Below, piece by piece: positions 7,627 through 16,042 of a stretch of 64,000 nt of DNA. Source of the DNA: Myroides marinus (lineage in GTDB: Bacteria; Bacteroidota; Bacteroidia; Flavobacteriales; Flavobacteriaceae). Both the position numbers and the translations under genes were made by a program. The stretch is taken from positions 1 to 64,000 of the forward strand of contig NZ_FNYS01000005.1 in NCBI RefSeq assembly GCF_900109075.1, given 5' to 3'. The notes beneath the pieces were generated by a model. The model made no database searches. It was given only the letters and a program-made list of their open reading frames with translations, and was not told the DNA's origin. Positions within the stretch are counted from its first letter, which is position 1. Each line of letters opens with the position of its first letter.

Positions 7627-9264
7627 TTATTTCTTTTCTGGTTGATCCTTCACATATTTTGGAGGAACTGTACTGTCATCCCCATCTACAATACGATTAA
7701 AGTGGAAATGAGGTGCTACCATTTCTATATCATTTTCTGCAAACACATCTTGTGCATGTTGACGCAAATCTGAATATACTTTAGATGACAACTTAGCATC
7801 GCGAATATAGACATTCAACTGATATTCTACATAAAAGTCCTGGAACTGATCTTGGAATATAAAAGGTTTTTGTCTCTTCATTACATGTTCTGTTCTACTA
7901 GCTACTTCATAAAGCATCTCATGTACCTTTTGCCATGGTACGTGATATCCAGCACCGATAGTCAAATACAATATCAAACCGTGTTCTCTAGCAGATTGTG
8001 AATAATTGACTGTCTGAGCAGTCATAATATTAGAGTTTGGTATCGTGATTACCTCATTCTTAGGAGTCTTAATCCTAGTAACTAAAGCTGTTTTCTCTAA
8101 TACATCTCCAGTAAACTCCCCTAACTTAATACGATCTCCTAGTTTAAAAGGACGCATATACGTTATCACTAATCCAGCTACTAAGTTACCTATTACAGAA
8201 GTAGATCCTAATGACAGCATAATACCTGCAAATACCGATACTCCTTGGAATATCTGTGAATCAGAATTAGGTAAATAAGGGAATATCAAGATAAACATAA
8301 AGATGAATAACAACCCACTAACTAAATTATATGTAGGAATAGCCCAATCTGGATAAAATCCTCTAATAACTATTTTATGAGTCGCTATCTTATCTGCTAG
8401 AGATCTTACAAATTTTTGTATATACCTAAATATAACCACAATGACTACTATAGTAAATAACTTAGGCATATAAGCCATTATACTTCTTCCTACAGATCTA
8501 AGGGGGGATAACACATACTCTAACAGCTGATCTGATAAATGCTTAGTATAAGGAAATAACTTAAATACAGCTAGCAATCCCATATAAAGCACTATAAGAA
8601 CTATTAAAAACTTTATAATCTTAGCGATAGACATAGTAGTCAACATCGCTCTTTGATCATCAATTATACCAAAAATACCTTTGATTTTCTTACCTCTTTG
8701 TCTCCATATCATCACTCTAGAGACTCTGTATCCATAGCGAATCCACTTTAAGATAAAGAACTCTACTATTAAAATAGCCACAGCACCTGCTATTTGCATC
8801 AATATTTGTTGCCAACTAGTATTGTGTAATTGAGTTTCTACTGCACTAATAATTTGTCCTCGATAATACTCCGCTGCTTCTACTCTAGTTTTGTTCTCTT
8901 GAGCTGCTTGTAGACTATCTACACTCATCAATATCTCGTTTTTATACACGATATTTAAATAAGTACCTTCATCTGATAATTTAATAGAATCTCCTTGGAA
9001 CAGATAATTATCTGCTAACATCGAGATTTTACTCTCTATTGATTTAGCACGTTGTTTTGAGGTAAACGAACCAATATTTCCATACACATTAAACAATGTA
9101 TCGTTAAAACTTAATACAGGTGTTTTCTCCATTCTCACGAATGAAGTTTGTACAGTATCAATTGGTTCTTTCGTGTTATTTTTCTTTTTACCAAACACAA
9201 CTCCTGCCATAAGAACAGCAGTTAGTACAATAAAAAATCGAATATTAAATATGTTAAATCGCAT
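7627..9264 (-). CDS. MscS-family mechanosensitive ion channel
   Basis: 545 residues from the ATG at 9262-9264; a TTG nine bases upstream is a less likely start. Residues 1-25 are a signal or first membrane helix. A ~130-residue periplasmic segment follows, then several membrane helices (about 155-175, 215-240, 265-285, 310-330). The conserved pore/beta-domain block VFAGIMLSLGSTSVIGNLVAG then FKLGDRIKLGEFTGDV and TPKNEVITIPNSNI is diagnostic of the family. It releases solutes from the cell under hypo-osmotic stress. The N-terminal extension makes it larger than E. coli MscS (286 aa), as in many Bacteroidota homologues. Monocistronic with a strong terminator. Confidence 0.92.
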   Translation of the reverse strand: MRFNIFNIRFFIVLTAVLMAGVVFGKKKNNTKEPIDTVQTSFVRMEKTPVLSFNDTLFNVYGNIGSFTSKQRAKSIESKISMLADNYLFQGDSIKLSDEGTYLNIVYKNEILMSVDSLQAAQENKTRVEAAEYYRGQIISAVETQLHNTSWQQILMQIAGAVAILIVEFFILKWIRYGYRVSRVMIWRQRGKKIKGIFGIIDDQRAMLTTMSIAKIIKFLIVLIVLYMGLLAVFKLFPYTKHLSDQLLEYVLSPLRSVGRSIMAYMPKLFTIVVIVVIFRYIQKFVRSLADKIATHKIVIRGFYPDWAIPTYNLVSGLLFIFMFILIFPYLPNSDSQIFQGVSVFAGIMLSLGSTSVIGNLVAGLVITYMRPFKLGDRIKLGEFTGDVLEKTALVTRIKTPKNEVITIPNSNIMTAQTVNYSQSAREHGLILYLTIGAGYHVPWQKVHEMLYEVASRTEHVMKRQKPFIFQDQFQDFYVEYQLNVYIRDAKLSSKVYSDLRQHAQDVFAENDIEMVAPHFHFNRIVDGDDSTVPPKYVKDQPEKK

Positions 9265-9475
9265 AGAATACAATCTTGAAATAAAAGTAAATGTAACAAT
9301 AATAAAAAGACAAAAACTATACCGTTTGTGATTTATCAGGAGGTTTTAACGTCTTTCTATAAGGATATGGTTGGCTTATGATTTATAATACACAACAAAT
9401 CAACTTCTTAAATCAACATAAAAAGAAGAAAACAAAATCACAAACCACAAAAAGACAAAATCACAAAAACCAAAA

Positions 9476-9497
9476 AAGGATGCCCTTAAGCATCCTT
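9476..9497 (-). terminator. Terminator of rlmF
   Basis: AAGGATGC at 9476-9483 pairs with GCATCCTT at 9490-9497 and is followed by six T on the minus strand. It begins six bases after the rlmF stop codon. Confidence 0.88.
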
Positions 9498-9502
9498 CCT
9501 TT

Positions 9503-10411
9503 TTAATATCTCCACGCTAAAATGCGGCTTATTTTATTTCCTTGTTCCATATTGATAATGCGAACTTCTTTGGTTTCTGAGCGTTTAAGTAACGACTGCA
9601 GAGGTTTCAAATTGTCCTTATTAGACACTAGTGTAGTAAACCACACAGCCTGTCTCTTAAAGTGTTTACTCTCGTAAATGTAATTTGTGATAAAAGCTTT
9701 TTCTCCACCTTCACACCACAACTCATTATTCTGTCCACTAAAGTTCTGTACAGGTTTCCCAACTACTTCTTTTCCTAGATTCTTTAACTTCTTCGTAGTA
9801 GTAGCTAGTACCTCAGCTCTAGACTTAAAGAATGGAGGATTACAGATCACTACATCAAAGTACTCTTTATCCTCAATGATATTCTTTAGTATATTTCTTT
9901 TAGACAACTGCTTGCGTATCGTCACATTACTCTTTAGGTGAGGATTGTTCTCTATGATGTGACTTGCCGTTTTCACAGATACCACATCTACTTCAGAACC
10001 TACGAACTCCCATCCATATTCTGCTACTCCGATGATAGGATAAATCACATTAGCCCCTATTCCTAAGTCTAATACTTTAACTCCTCTTCCAGTAGGAACC
10101 TTACCATTATTCCCTTCTGCTAATAAATCCGCTATGTAGTGAATATAATCTGCACGGCCAGGTATAGGTGGACAAAGATTAGTCTTAGGCATTTCCCAAA
10201 ACGTCATCTTGTAATCCTTCATTAAGATTGCCTTGTTTAATAATACAACTGCCTCAGGTATTGCAAAGTCAATAGTATCTACTCCTGAAGGGTTCTTAAT
10301 AATGAAAGCTTCCAACTCTGGTACAACGCTTTTCAGTTGATCAAAATTATATAACTCTTGATGTTTATTGCGCTGGTGCAACTTCTTCTTCGTATTCTTA
10401 CCGTCTTTCAT
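9503..10411 (-). CDS. rlmF: 23S rRNA (adenine1618-N6)-methyltransferase RlmF
   Basis: 302 residues, cytosolic. The N-terminal part (LHQRNKHQELYNF, then FWEMPKTNLCPPIPGRADYI) is the family signature. The SAM-binding motif DLGIGAN is at 115-121 and the catalytic amino-methyltransferase motif NPPFF at 191-195. It methylates A1618 of 23S rRNA. The length matches E. coli RlmF (308 aa). Start is the ATG at 10409-10411. A TAATTTTG box 18 bases upstream marks its own promoter, and a terminator follows, so it is a single-gene unit. Confidence 0.95.
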   Translation of the reverse strand: MKDGKNTKKKLHQRNKHQELYNFDQLKSVVPELEAFIIKNPSGVDTIDFAIPEAVVLLNKAILMKDYKMTFWEMPKTNLCPPIPGRADYIHYIADLLAEGNNGKVPTGRGVKVLDLGIGANVIYPIIGVAEYGWEFVGSEVDVVSVKTASHIIENNPHLKSNVTIRKQLSKRNILKNIIEDKEYFDVVICNPPFFKSRAEVLATTTKKLKNLGKEVVGKPVQNFSGQNNELWCEGGEKAFITNYIYESKHFKRQAVWFTTLVSNKDNLKPLQSLLKRSETKEVRIINMEQGNKISRILAWRY

Positions 10412-10428
10412 TATTCTATTATTTGCTG

Positions 10429-10436
10429 CAAAATTA
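10429..10436 (-). promoter_or_regulatory. -7 box of the rlmF promoter
   Basis: On the minus strand this reads TAATTTTG, a full match to the Bacteroidota TAnnTTTG element. The ATG of rlmF lies 18 bases downstream. No matching TTG is seen at the usual 17-23 base spacing. Confidence 0.55.
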
Positions 10437-10570
10437 GGTTATTTAAAGGATTTATAAAGCTTAAAATAATAATTATACAAAACATAGTGAATAGTTCCCT
10501 CAATAAAACATCTCTTTGACAAATTTGTTTTGAGTTCGCTTTAATTAATTCAATATTTTTAATAGAAAAA

Positions 10571-10786
10571 ATGAAAGACAAAAACGAATTAAAAAATATT
10601 GAGAAGTATAGAAAAGAAATCAGTCACAAAACTGATAGAGAGCTGTTAGAAGAAAAAGCTTACTTTACCTTTGCTACCTATAGAGTGACTGAAAAAATAT
10701 ACTTAATACTGTATATATGGTTTATACTATCATTTATAGGAATATTATGTGCAATACTTACCATATTTATTATTGGAAAACAGTAA
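10571..10786 (+). CDS. Small single-pass membrane protein
   Basis: 71 residues. The N-terminal 45 residues are highly charged (KDKNELKNIEKYRKEISHK) and probably helical. A hydrophobic segment at about 46-68 (ILYIWFILSFIGILCAILTI) forms one transmembrane helix, leaving a very short C-terminal tail. It starts at ATG after an A-rich run typical of this genome. Function unknown. It is not clearly co-transcribed with mvaS, whose start is 125 bases downstream. Confidence 0.6.
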   Translation: MKDKNELKNIEKYRKEISHKTDRELLEEKAYFTFATYRVTEKIYLILYIWFILSFIGILCAILTIFIIGKQ

Positions 10787-10910
10787 TCATTATCACTTTC
10801 CTTACTTTCTAATCAATAACTTAATAGAATTAGAAAACTTTAATCACTTTTATCTAGTTATTTCTATCAAATGCCTTTAATTTTACGCTTCACTTAAATA
10901 CCAGAAGAAC

Positions 10911-12269
10911 ATGAAAGTTGGAATTGATAGTTTAGCATACTATATCCCTAAGATTCATTTACCTATAGAAACATTAGCCATTGAGAGAAATATAGATCCA
11001 ATGAAGCTAATCAAAGGACTAGGACTACAAAAAATGGCTTTGTTAGACATCTATCAAGATGTTATCACAATGTCAGCCAATGCTGCACATAGCTTATTAA
11101 AAGACAATCCTACTGTACAACCAAAAGATATAGCGAAGATTTATGTAGGAACAGAAAGTGGAGTAGACAATTCTAAACCTATTGCATCTTACACATTAGG
11201 TCTTCTAGAACAGATTTATGGAGCGGGAACGTTTAGAAACTGTGATGCAGTAGACCATACTTTTGCTTGTATTGGTGCAGTAGATGCTATGCAGAATGCT
11301 ATTGATTTCGTAAAAGCAAATCCTACTAAGAAAGCTATTGTTATCGCTACAGATTACGCGAAGTATGACTTGGCTTCTACAGGTGAGTACACACAAGGCG
11401 CTGGTGCTATAGCAATGCTTATTACAGCTAATCCTCGTATGTTAGCGTTTAACTCTCAGACTGGTGTAGCTACGGAGAGTGTATTTGACTTCTTTAAGCC
11501 ATATCGCGCTATAGAAAAACAAGCAATCACAGGAAACTCAACGAATGATACTTGGTTTGAAATAGAAGAAACAGAAATCTCTATTCACAAAGACCAACCA
11601 GTATTTGAAGGGCAGTATTCTAACGAATGTTATATCAACAGAATAACGGAAGCTTACGCAGACTTTAAGAAGCAAAATAACCAAGAGTGTATCATCGTTT
11701 ATAAAGATTGGAAGGCTATCTTAATGCATTTGCCTTACTGCTTTCAAGGACGTAGAACATTCCACGAAATAGTATTACAAGAAAACCCAGAATTAGTAGA
11801 CAAAACAGCTGCTGATGCGAAAGATCAAATTAAGGCTTTTGCTAAGTCTGAGGCATATATGGAGATTGTAAAGAACAAGATCGCTCCTTCTGAAATAGCA
11901 TCTGGTGAAGTAGGTAATATCTACACTGGATCTATCTTCTTAGGACTGCTATCTACATTATCACACTTCAGCGATACTAAAGAAAATATCACAGATACAA
12001 AACTTGGTTTTATCGCTTATGGATCAGGATCTAAATCTAAGGTATTCGAAGCAGAAGTACAACCTAATTGGGCTGCAGGTATGCCGTCTGTATCTATCTT
12101 TGACACTCTAAAAGAGTCTCAAGCTATAGACTTTAATACTTATAGTGCTCTACATAAAAAAGAGCAAAAAACAGCTGTATCAGCTCCGTCAAACGAGTTT
12201 GCAATTGATTATATCGAAGCTTCTATACCACACTTGGTTGGAGCTCGTTACTATAAATTTGTAAAATAG
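10911..12269 (+). CDS. mvaS: Hydroxymethylglutaryl-CoA synthase
   Basis: 452 residues. This thiolase-fold enzyme condenses acetoacetyl-CoA with acetyl-CoA to give HMG-CoA, feeding isoprenoid synthesis through the mevalonate route. The catalytic Cys is in FACIGA at residue 120, and the acid/base Glu is in the TESGVD segment at about 82. The GSIFLGLLS and AYGSGSKSKVF segments near the C-terminus are also typical. The length is a little above the bacterial norm (~390-400 aa) because of inserts after residue 240. Its presence indicates the mevalonate pathway, as in other Flavobacteriia. It converges on psd with a shared terminator. Confidence 0.95.
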   Translation: MKVGIDSLAYYIPKIHLPIETLAIERNIDPMKLIKGLGLQKMALLDIYQDVITMSANAAHSLLKDNPTVQPKDIAKIYVGTESGVDNSKPIASYTLGLLEQIYGAGTFRNCDAVDHTFACIGAVDAMQNAIDFVKANPTKKAIVIATDYAKYDLASTGEYTQGAGAIAMLITANPRMLAFNSQTGVATESVFDFFKPYRAIEKQAITGNSTNDTWFEIEETEISIHKDQPVFEGQYSNECYINRITEAYADFKKQNNQECIIVYKDWKAILMHLPYCFQGRRTFHEIVLQENPELVDKTAADAKDQIKAFAKSEAYMEIVKNKIAPSEIASGEVGNIYTGSIFLGLLSTLSHFSDTKENITDTKLGFIAYGSGSKSKVFEAEVQPNWAAGMPSVSIFDTLKESQAIDFNTYSALHKKEQKTAVSAPSNEFAIDYIEASIPHLVGARYYKFVK

Positions 12270-12291
12270 TACTTTAATACTAATAACCATA

Positions 12292-12317
12292 AAGGGCTGT
12301 CTATTCAGGCAGCCCTT
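12292..12317. terminator. Bidirectional terminator between mvaS and psd
   Basis: AAGGGCTG at 12292-12299 pairs with CAGCCCTT at 12310-12317 around a ten-base loop. It sits between the converging stop codons of mvaS (12269) and psd (12323). The flanking T-tracts are short, so efficiency is uncertain. Confidence 0.7.
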
Positions 12318-12322
12318 CTAGT

Positions 12323-12985
12323 TTACTCCCATTCTGCAATAGTCGTGATACCACTTTTGGCTTTATCTCCTAACTTTACTTTTATCTTTGCATCTAAGGG
12401 CAAGAGTAAGTCTACTCTAGAACCAAACTTAATAAATCCCATCTCTTCACTTTGTCTAGCCATTTTACCTACTGTTAGATAATTCACAATTCGATTAGCC
12501 AATGCACCAGCTATTTGTTTAGCGAGTACCTCTCTCCCATTCTTGTGCTTATATACTACAGTATGGCGCTCATTCGCTGTTGAGGACTTAGGATGCCAAG
12601 CTACTAGATGTTCTCCTTTGTGATATTGGCTATAGACAACATTTCCCTCTATAGGATTGCGATTTACATGTACGTTAAGCACACTCATAAAGATAGAAAC
12701 CTGAATACGTCTATCGCTAAAGTACTCATCAGGTTCTACTACTTCGATAACCACAACCTTCCCATCACAAGGTGCTAGTACTAGATTATCTCCTTGTAAC
12801 AACTGTCTATTGGGAATTCTAAAAAAAGAAACTATTAATCCAACTATACTTGTACTTCCTATCAAAAGAACCAACTGTAGCCACCAATAACGACTATCAA
12901 TGAAGATATACGATAATAAATTCAATATAATAAAACTGTTTATAGCAACGAAGATTGAACCTCTTCCTTCTCTGTGTATTCTCAT
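12323..12985 (-). CDS. psd: Phosphatidylserine decarboxylase proenzyme (short form)
   Basis: 220 residues, the small PSD type. Two membrane segments occupy about 12-30 and 36-54. The decarboxylase core follows, ending in KFGSRVDLLLP. Self-cleavage is expected between Gly188 and Ser189, turning Ser into the pyruvoyl cofactor. The motif HVNRNP near 106-111 is also conserved. It converts phosphatidylserine into phosphatidylethanolamine at the inner membrane. No pssA neighbour is visible; upstream is a 300-base spacer with inverted repeats. Confidence 0.93.
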   Translation of the reverse strand: MRIHREGRGSIFVAINSFIILNLLSYIFIDSRYWWLQLVLLIGSTSIVGLIVSFFRIPNRQLLQGDNLVLAPCDGKVVVIEVVEPDEYFSDRRIQVSIFMSVLNVHVNRNPIEGNVVYSQYHKGEHLVAWHPKSSTANERHTVVYKHKNGREVLAKQIAGALANRIVNYLTVGKMARQSEEMGFIKFGSRVDLLLPLDAKIKVKLGDKAKSGITTIAEWE

Positions 12986-13296
12986 ATCACTGATTTTAAA
13001 AATATTAACCTAGCTTACTAATCATCTTAAGAAGACGAATATGGGAAGAAGTACTTGACCAATAAGATATGGCCAAGTACATAATTTACTTGCGATTAGT
13101 AGATATAAAGTTGTTGAGAAAGGAGATATCAGGTTATCTCATGTGTTCTACTTGTATTGTCTATTTTATGCTTCTAACTGTTTTTGTGTAAATACAACTT
13201 TATTGACAAGTAAATTTCATTATTTAGGGTGTATGAATGAGTAATAATCACAACATAACCAATTTATTATTCATAACTATACTCCCCTATAATTAG
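12986..13296. other. Spacer upstream of psd with nested inverted repeats
   Basis: About 310 bases with no gene. Near the psd side it contains inverted repeats: TACTAATC at 13016-13023 pairs exactly with 13094-13101; inside it GTACTTGACC at 13051-13060 pairs (one mismatch) with 13071-13080; and GAGATA at 13123-13128 pairs with 13135-13140. No T-runs follow. It may be a folded leader or a remnant repeat. Confidence 0.4.
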
Positions 13297-13367
13297 AGGT
13301 TCCGACTGGATTCGAACCAATCTACTGGCTATTGCGTAACCAGGCCTAACCACTCAGCCACAGAACC
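13297..13367 (-). tRNA. tRNA-Cys(GCA), atypical anticodon loop
   Basis: A complete cloverleaf folds on the minus strand: acceptor GGTTCTG/CGGAACC (one G-U pair), a 3-bp D stem, anticodon stem TGGTT/AGCCA, a 4-base variable loop, and a T arm ATTGG-TTCGAAT-CCAGT. The discriminator is T73, as expected for Cys. The anticodon loop reads ACGCAAT, so the anticodon is GCA but the base before it is C33 rather than the near-universal U33. CCA is not encoded. A TAAGTTTG box lies just upstream, which suggests it is transcribed. It may be a functional variant or a decaying paralogue. Confidence 0.75.
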
Positions 13368-13378
13368 TAATTGTGCTA

Positions 13379-13386
13379 CAAACTTA
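13379..13386 (-). promoter_or_regulatory. -7 box of the tRNA-Cys promoter
   Basis: Minus-strand TAAGTTTG matches TAnnTTTG exactly, and its end lies 11 bases before the first base of the tRNA. It overlaps the start of an inverted repeat (TGTGCTAC 13372-13379 with 13408-13415) lying between the aminotransferase gene and the tRNA. Confidence 0.5.
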
Positions 13387-13446
13387 TACTCTTCTAGTAC
13401 AACCTTAGTAGCACAGATATTTAATATTATACTAGTCCAGTTTGTA

Positions 13447-14586
13447 CTATCTATGTGTCAATTTATTAATCACCTCAGATACTCCATTAGTGATAAACAC
13501 CAACTCTTCTTCTGTTAGTTCCGTATGAATTGGTAGAGATAACACCCTTGCCGTTAAATACTCTGTATTAGGTAAAGAGTATTCTCTATCCTTTAGCTCC
13601 TTAAACATCTCTTGTTCATGACATGGCACTGGATAATAAATCATACTTGGAATACCTATATTGGCTAATTCAGCGTGTACCTCATCTCTATTTACTCCTT
13701 CTAAGATCATTGTATACTGATGATATACGTGATGGCTATACTCAGGTTCATAAGGCGTAATAATATGCGGATTAGAAGAAAAAGCCTCGTTATAGAAAGC
13801 GGCTACCTCTCTTCTCTTATCACAATATTTATCTAGGTATTTTAATTTGACATTTAGCACTGCAGCCTGTATAGAATCTAGACGGCTGTTTACTCCTACT
13901 ATCTCGTGATAATAGCGTCTTTCTGATCCGTGATTACAAATCTTTTGCATTGTATGAGCCAGAGTATCATCATTAGTCAATATCACTCCTCCATCTCCAT
14001 AAGCTCCTAAATTCTTAGAAGGAAAGAATGAAATACAACTAACTGTTCCCATTGTCCCTGTCTTTCTACCTCCGCTTTCATTGATATAACTTCCTCCTAT
14101 ACTCTGAGCATTATCTTCTATCACAGCAATATTATGCTTATTCACTACTGTTAAAATAGCATCCATATTAGAACACTGCCCATATAGATGTACTGGAATA
14201 ATCGCTTTTGTTTTATCTGTAATCGCCTGTTCTAAACTTGCTATATTGATGGTAAAAGTATCTTTATCCACATCGACAAAGACAGGAGTTAACCCTAGTA
14301 AAGCCACTACCTCTACCGTCGCTATAAAAGTAAAAGAAGGAGTAATCACCTCATCACCTGGCTTTAATCCCAATGCCATTAATGCTATCTGTAGTGCATC
14401 TGTTCCATTAGCACAAGGTATTACGTGTTTCACACCTGTATAAGTAGCTAAGTTCTCCGTAAACTCTTTAACTGCTGGACCATTGATAAACGTACTAGTC
14501 TTAATAACCTCTTCTATTCCCTTGTCTATTTCACTCTTTATTTGCTCATATTGACGTTGCAAATCAACCATTTGTATTTTATGCAT
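13447..14586 (-). CDS. DegT/DnrJ/EryC1-family PLP aminotransferase
   Basis: 379 residues from the ATG at 14584-14586; a GTG two codons upstream is possible. Fold-type I PLP enzyme of the nucleotide-sugar aminotransferase family. The segment PCANGTDALQ binds phosphate, PSFTFIAT follows near 85, Asp near 158 (IEDNAQS) contacts the pyridine nitrogen, and Lys191 in FFPSKNLGAYGDGG forms the Schiff base. It probably transfers an amino group to a keto-sugar for surface glycan or antibiotic-like sugars, but it is alone here with no other sugar-pathway genes. The exact substrate is unknown. Confidence 0.9.
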   Translation of the reverse strand: MHKIQMVDLQRQYEQIKSEIDKGIEEVIKTSTFINGPAVKEFTENLATYTGVKHVIPCANGTDALQIALMALGLKPGDEVITPSFTFIATVEVVALLGLTPVFVDVDKDTFTINIASLEQAITDKTKAIIPVHLYGQCSNMDAILTVVNKHNIAVIEDNAQSIGGSYINESGGRKTGTMGTVSCISFFPSKNLGAYGDGGVILTNDDTLAHTMQKICNHGSERRYYHEIVGVNSRLDSIQAAVLNVKLKYLDKYCDKRREVAAFYNEAFSSNPHIITPYEPEYSHHVYHQYTMILEGVNRDEVHAELANIGIPSMIYYPVPCHEQEMFKELKDREYSLPNTEYLTARVLSLPIHTELTEEELVFITNGVSEVINKLTHR

Positions 14587-14850
14587 TTCCACCTATTTTA
14601 TCGTTACCTATATAAGCCCCCTAATGACTAGTAGTACTTTAAAGGTTATCCCTTTTTAGTAAGACAAAAGTAGAGTGAATAGATAGGTATTATATGGTCC
14701 AGTTTTTAGAAATACCACCTTATATAGGATGACTTCTTCTTTACAAAAAAATCTGAGTTGATTACACATATCCGAGTTTTAGTTACAGTTCGAGCCTTCT
14801 TTAAGTCAAAAAAACAAACCTTTGGTCTACTAATACTAAAACAAATAACT

Positions 14851-15576
14851 ATGAGTATAGTTAAAGATATAAATTCAATATGGGTAAGTAATAGACAACA
14901 TAGAACCTGGCTTGATATTCTTAAGTTTTGGAAGAAAAGACCATGTCCTCATGTTAAACTACCTACTCCTCTACACCTAATAGATTCGTGTAAAGGACTT
15001 GTATTAAACAATCAAAAAGTCAAATCAATCTTATTCTCTACAGATATAGCATTAATCGAGAACAATGATTCGGATGCTATACTAGCAGTATACCCGTTTG
15101 CACCCTCACAGAAGATTATCAAGACCTTGATAGAGTTTTCTAACAAACCTGTTATCTGTGGTATCGGAGGAGGTATTACACAGGGAGACTTCGCTATCAC
15201 TATGGCCAAGAAAGCTGAAGCTTTAGGAGCGGCGGCTGTTATCGTTAATCAGCCTTTTAAAAATGAAGATATTGCAGAAGTGAGCAAACATATCAGCATT
15301 CCGATTATCTCTAGTGTATCCACTATCAACTTTGATTTTAAAGCACGTATTGAGGCTGGAGTATCTTGTTTTAACGTGACAGGAGGCACAGAGACCTTAA
15401 AGATAGTAGAACACATCAAAACAAACTATCCCAATGTAGCAGTAATCTCTACAGGAGGTAAAACAAACGAGTCTTTAAGAAAAATAGCCCAAGCCAAAGT
15501 AAATGCTATTATCCTTACTCCCCCTTCTAATGGAGAGTTATTCCGTTCTATTATGGATGGGTATAGAGGAGAGTAA
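14851..15576 (+). CDS. TIM-barrel protein, HisA/HisF- or thiamine-synthase-like
   Basis: 241 residues from the ATG at 14851. The frame extends to a TTG at 14758, but the added residues look non-coding. The repeating strand-helix pattern with IICGIGGGITQGDF, ALGAAAVIVNQP, ISSVSTI, GVSCFNVTGG and VISTGGKT has the glycine-rich phosphate-binding loops of a TIM barrel. No diagnostic catalytic motif was recognised. Proteins of this kind are widespread in Flavobacteria with undefined function. It is divergent from the aminotransferase and lacks an evident partner. Confidence 0.65.
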   Translation: MSIVKDINSIWVSNRQHRTWLDILKFWKKRPCPHVKLPTPLHLIDSCKGLVLNNQKVKSILFSTDIALIENNDSDAILAVYPFAPSQKIIKTLIEFSNKPVICGIGGGITQGDFAITMAKKAEALGAAAVIVNQPFKNEDIAEVSKHISIPIISSVSTINFDFKARIEAGVSCFNVTGGTETLKIVEHIKTNYPNVAVISTGGKTNESLRKIAQAKVNAIILTPPSNGELFRSIMDGYRGE

Positions 15577-16042
15577 TTTTTCTATAATATTGTAAGACAA
15601 GTCTTAAACCTATTTCTTTTTATCTTTTACTTTTTTGTCTTGACACCAAAAAGTAACAAAAAAAGTCAAGGCTGTAATTCCTAAACGATCAATTACGACA
15701 CAAATTCTTAGAACTAAACAAACTCCCTACGGTCAAACACTGTTTAGTTCTTTAGAATTTGCATCTATTGATACTCGTTTATCCATTAAGGCCATTATAC
15801 CGCTTCGCAAGATTATTACGGTTAAACAGTCTACCTATAGAGTGCTTCACAACATTAAATCGTTTTGATTAGTTAATTTACCTGTTACCTCTCAAAAAAC
15901 ACTTCTCCTTTAGATTTATTTACTTCAACAATAACTTCAATTAATTACATCTTTTGGATTTTAGCGAAATAGCTGTAATACAGAATAAATCAAATATTTA
16001 CGATAATTTTCTCACCATTTATTATAACCACAGATACTTCCG
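15577..16042. other. Intergenic region dominated by inverted repeats
   Basis: A 466-base gap between convergent genes. Its centre (15627-15760) consists of strong inverted repeats described separately. The outer parts are AT-rich with no recognised gene. Frames in it resemble the junk frames of extragenic repeats found in Flavobacteria. Confidence 0.5.
15627..15760. repeat. Extragenic inverted-repeat element
   Basis: CTTGAC at 15639-15644 pairs with 15665-15670, with nested TACTTTTT/AAAAAGTA arms. GAACTAAACA at 15711-15720 pairs exactly with 15741-15750; this stem extends outward as AAATTCT/AGAATTT with one bulge. The larger hairpin could involve about 19 bp with a 20-base loop. No gene overlaps it. 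It may be a mobile extragenic palindrome or a transcription-stop region for the converging genes. Confidence 0.5.
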
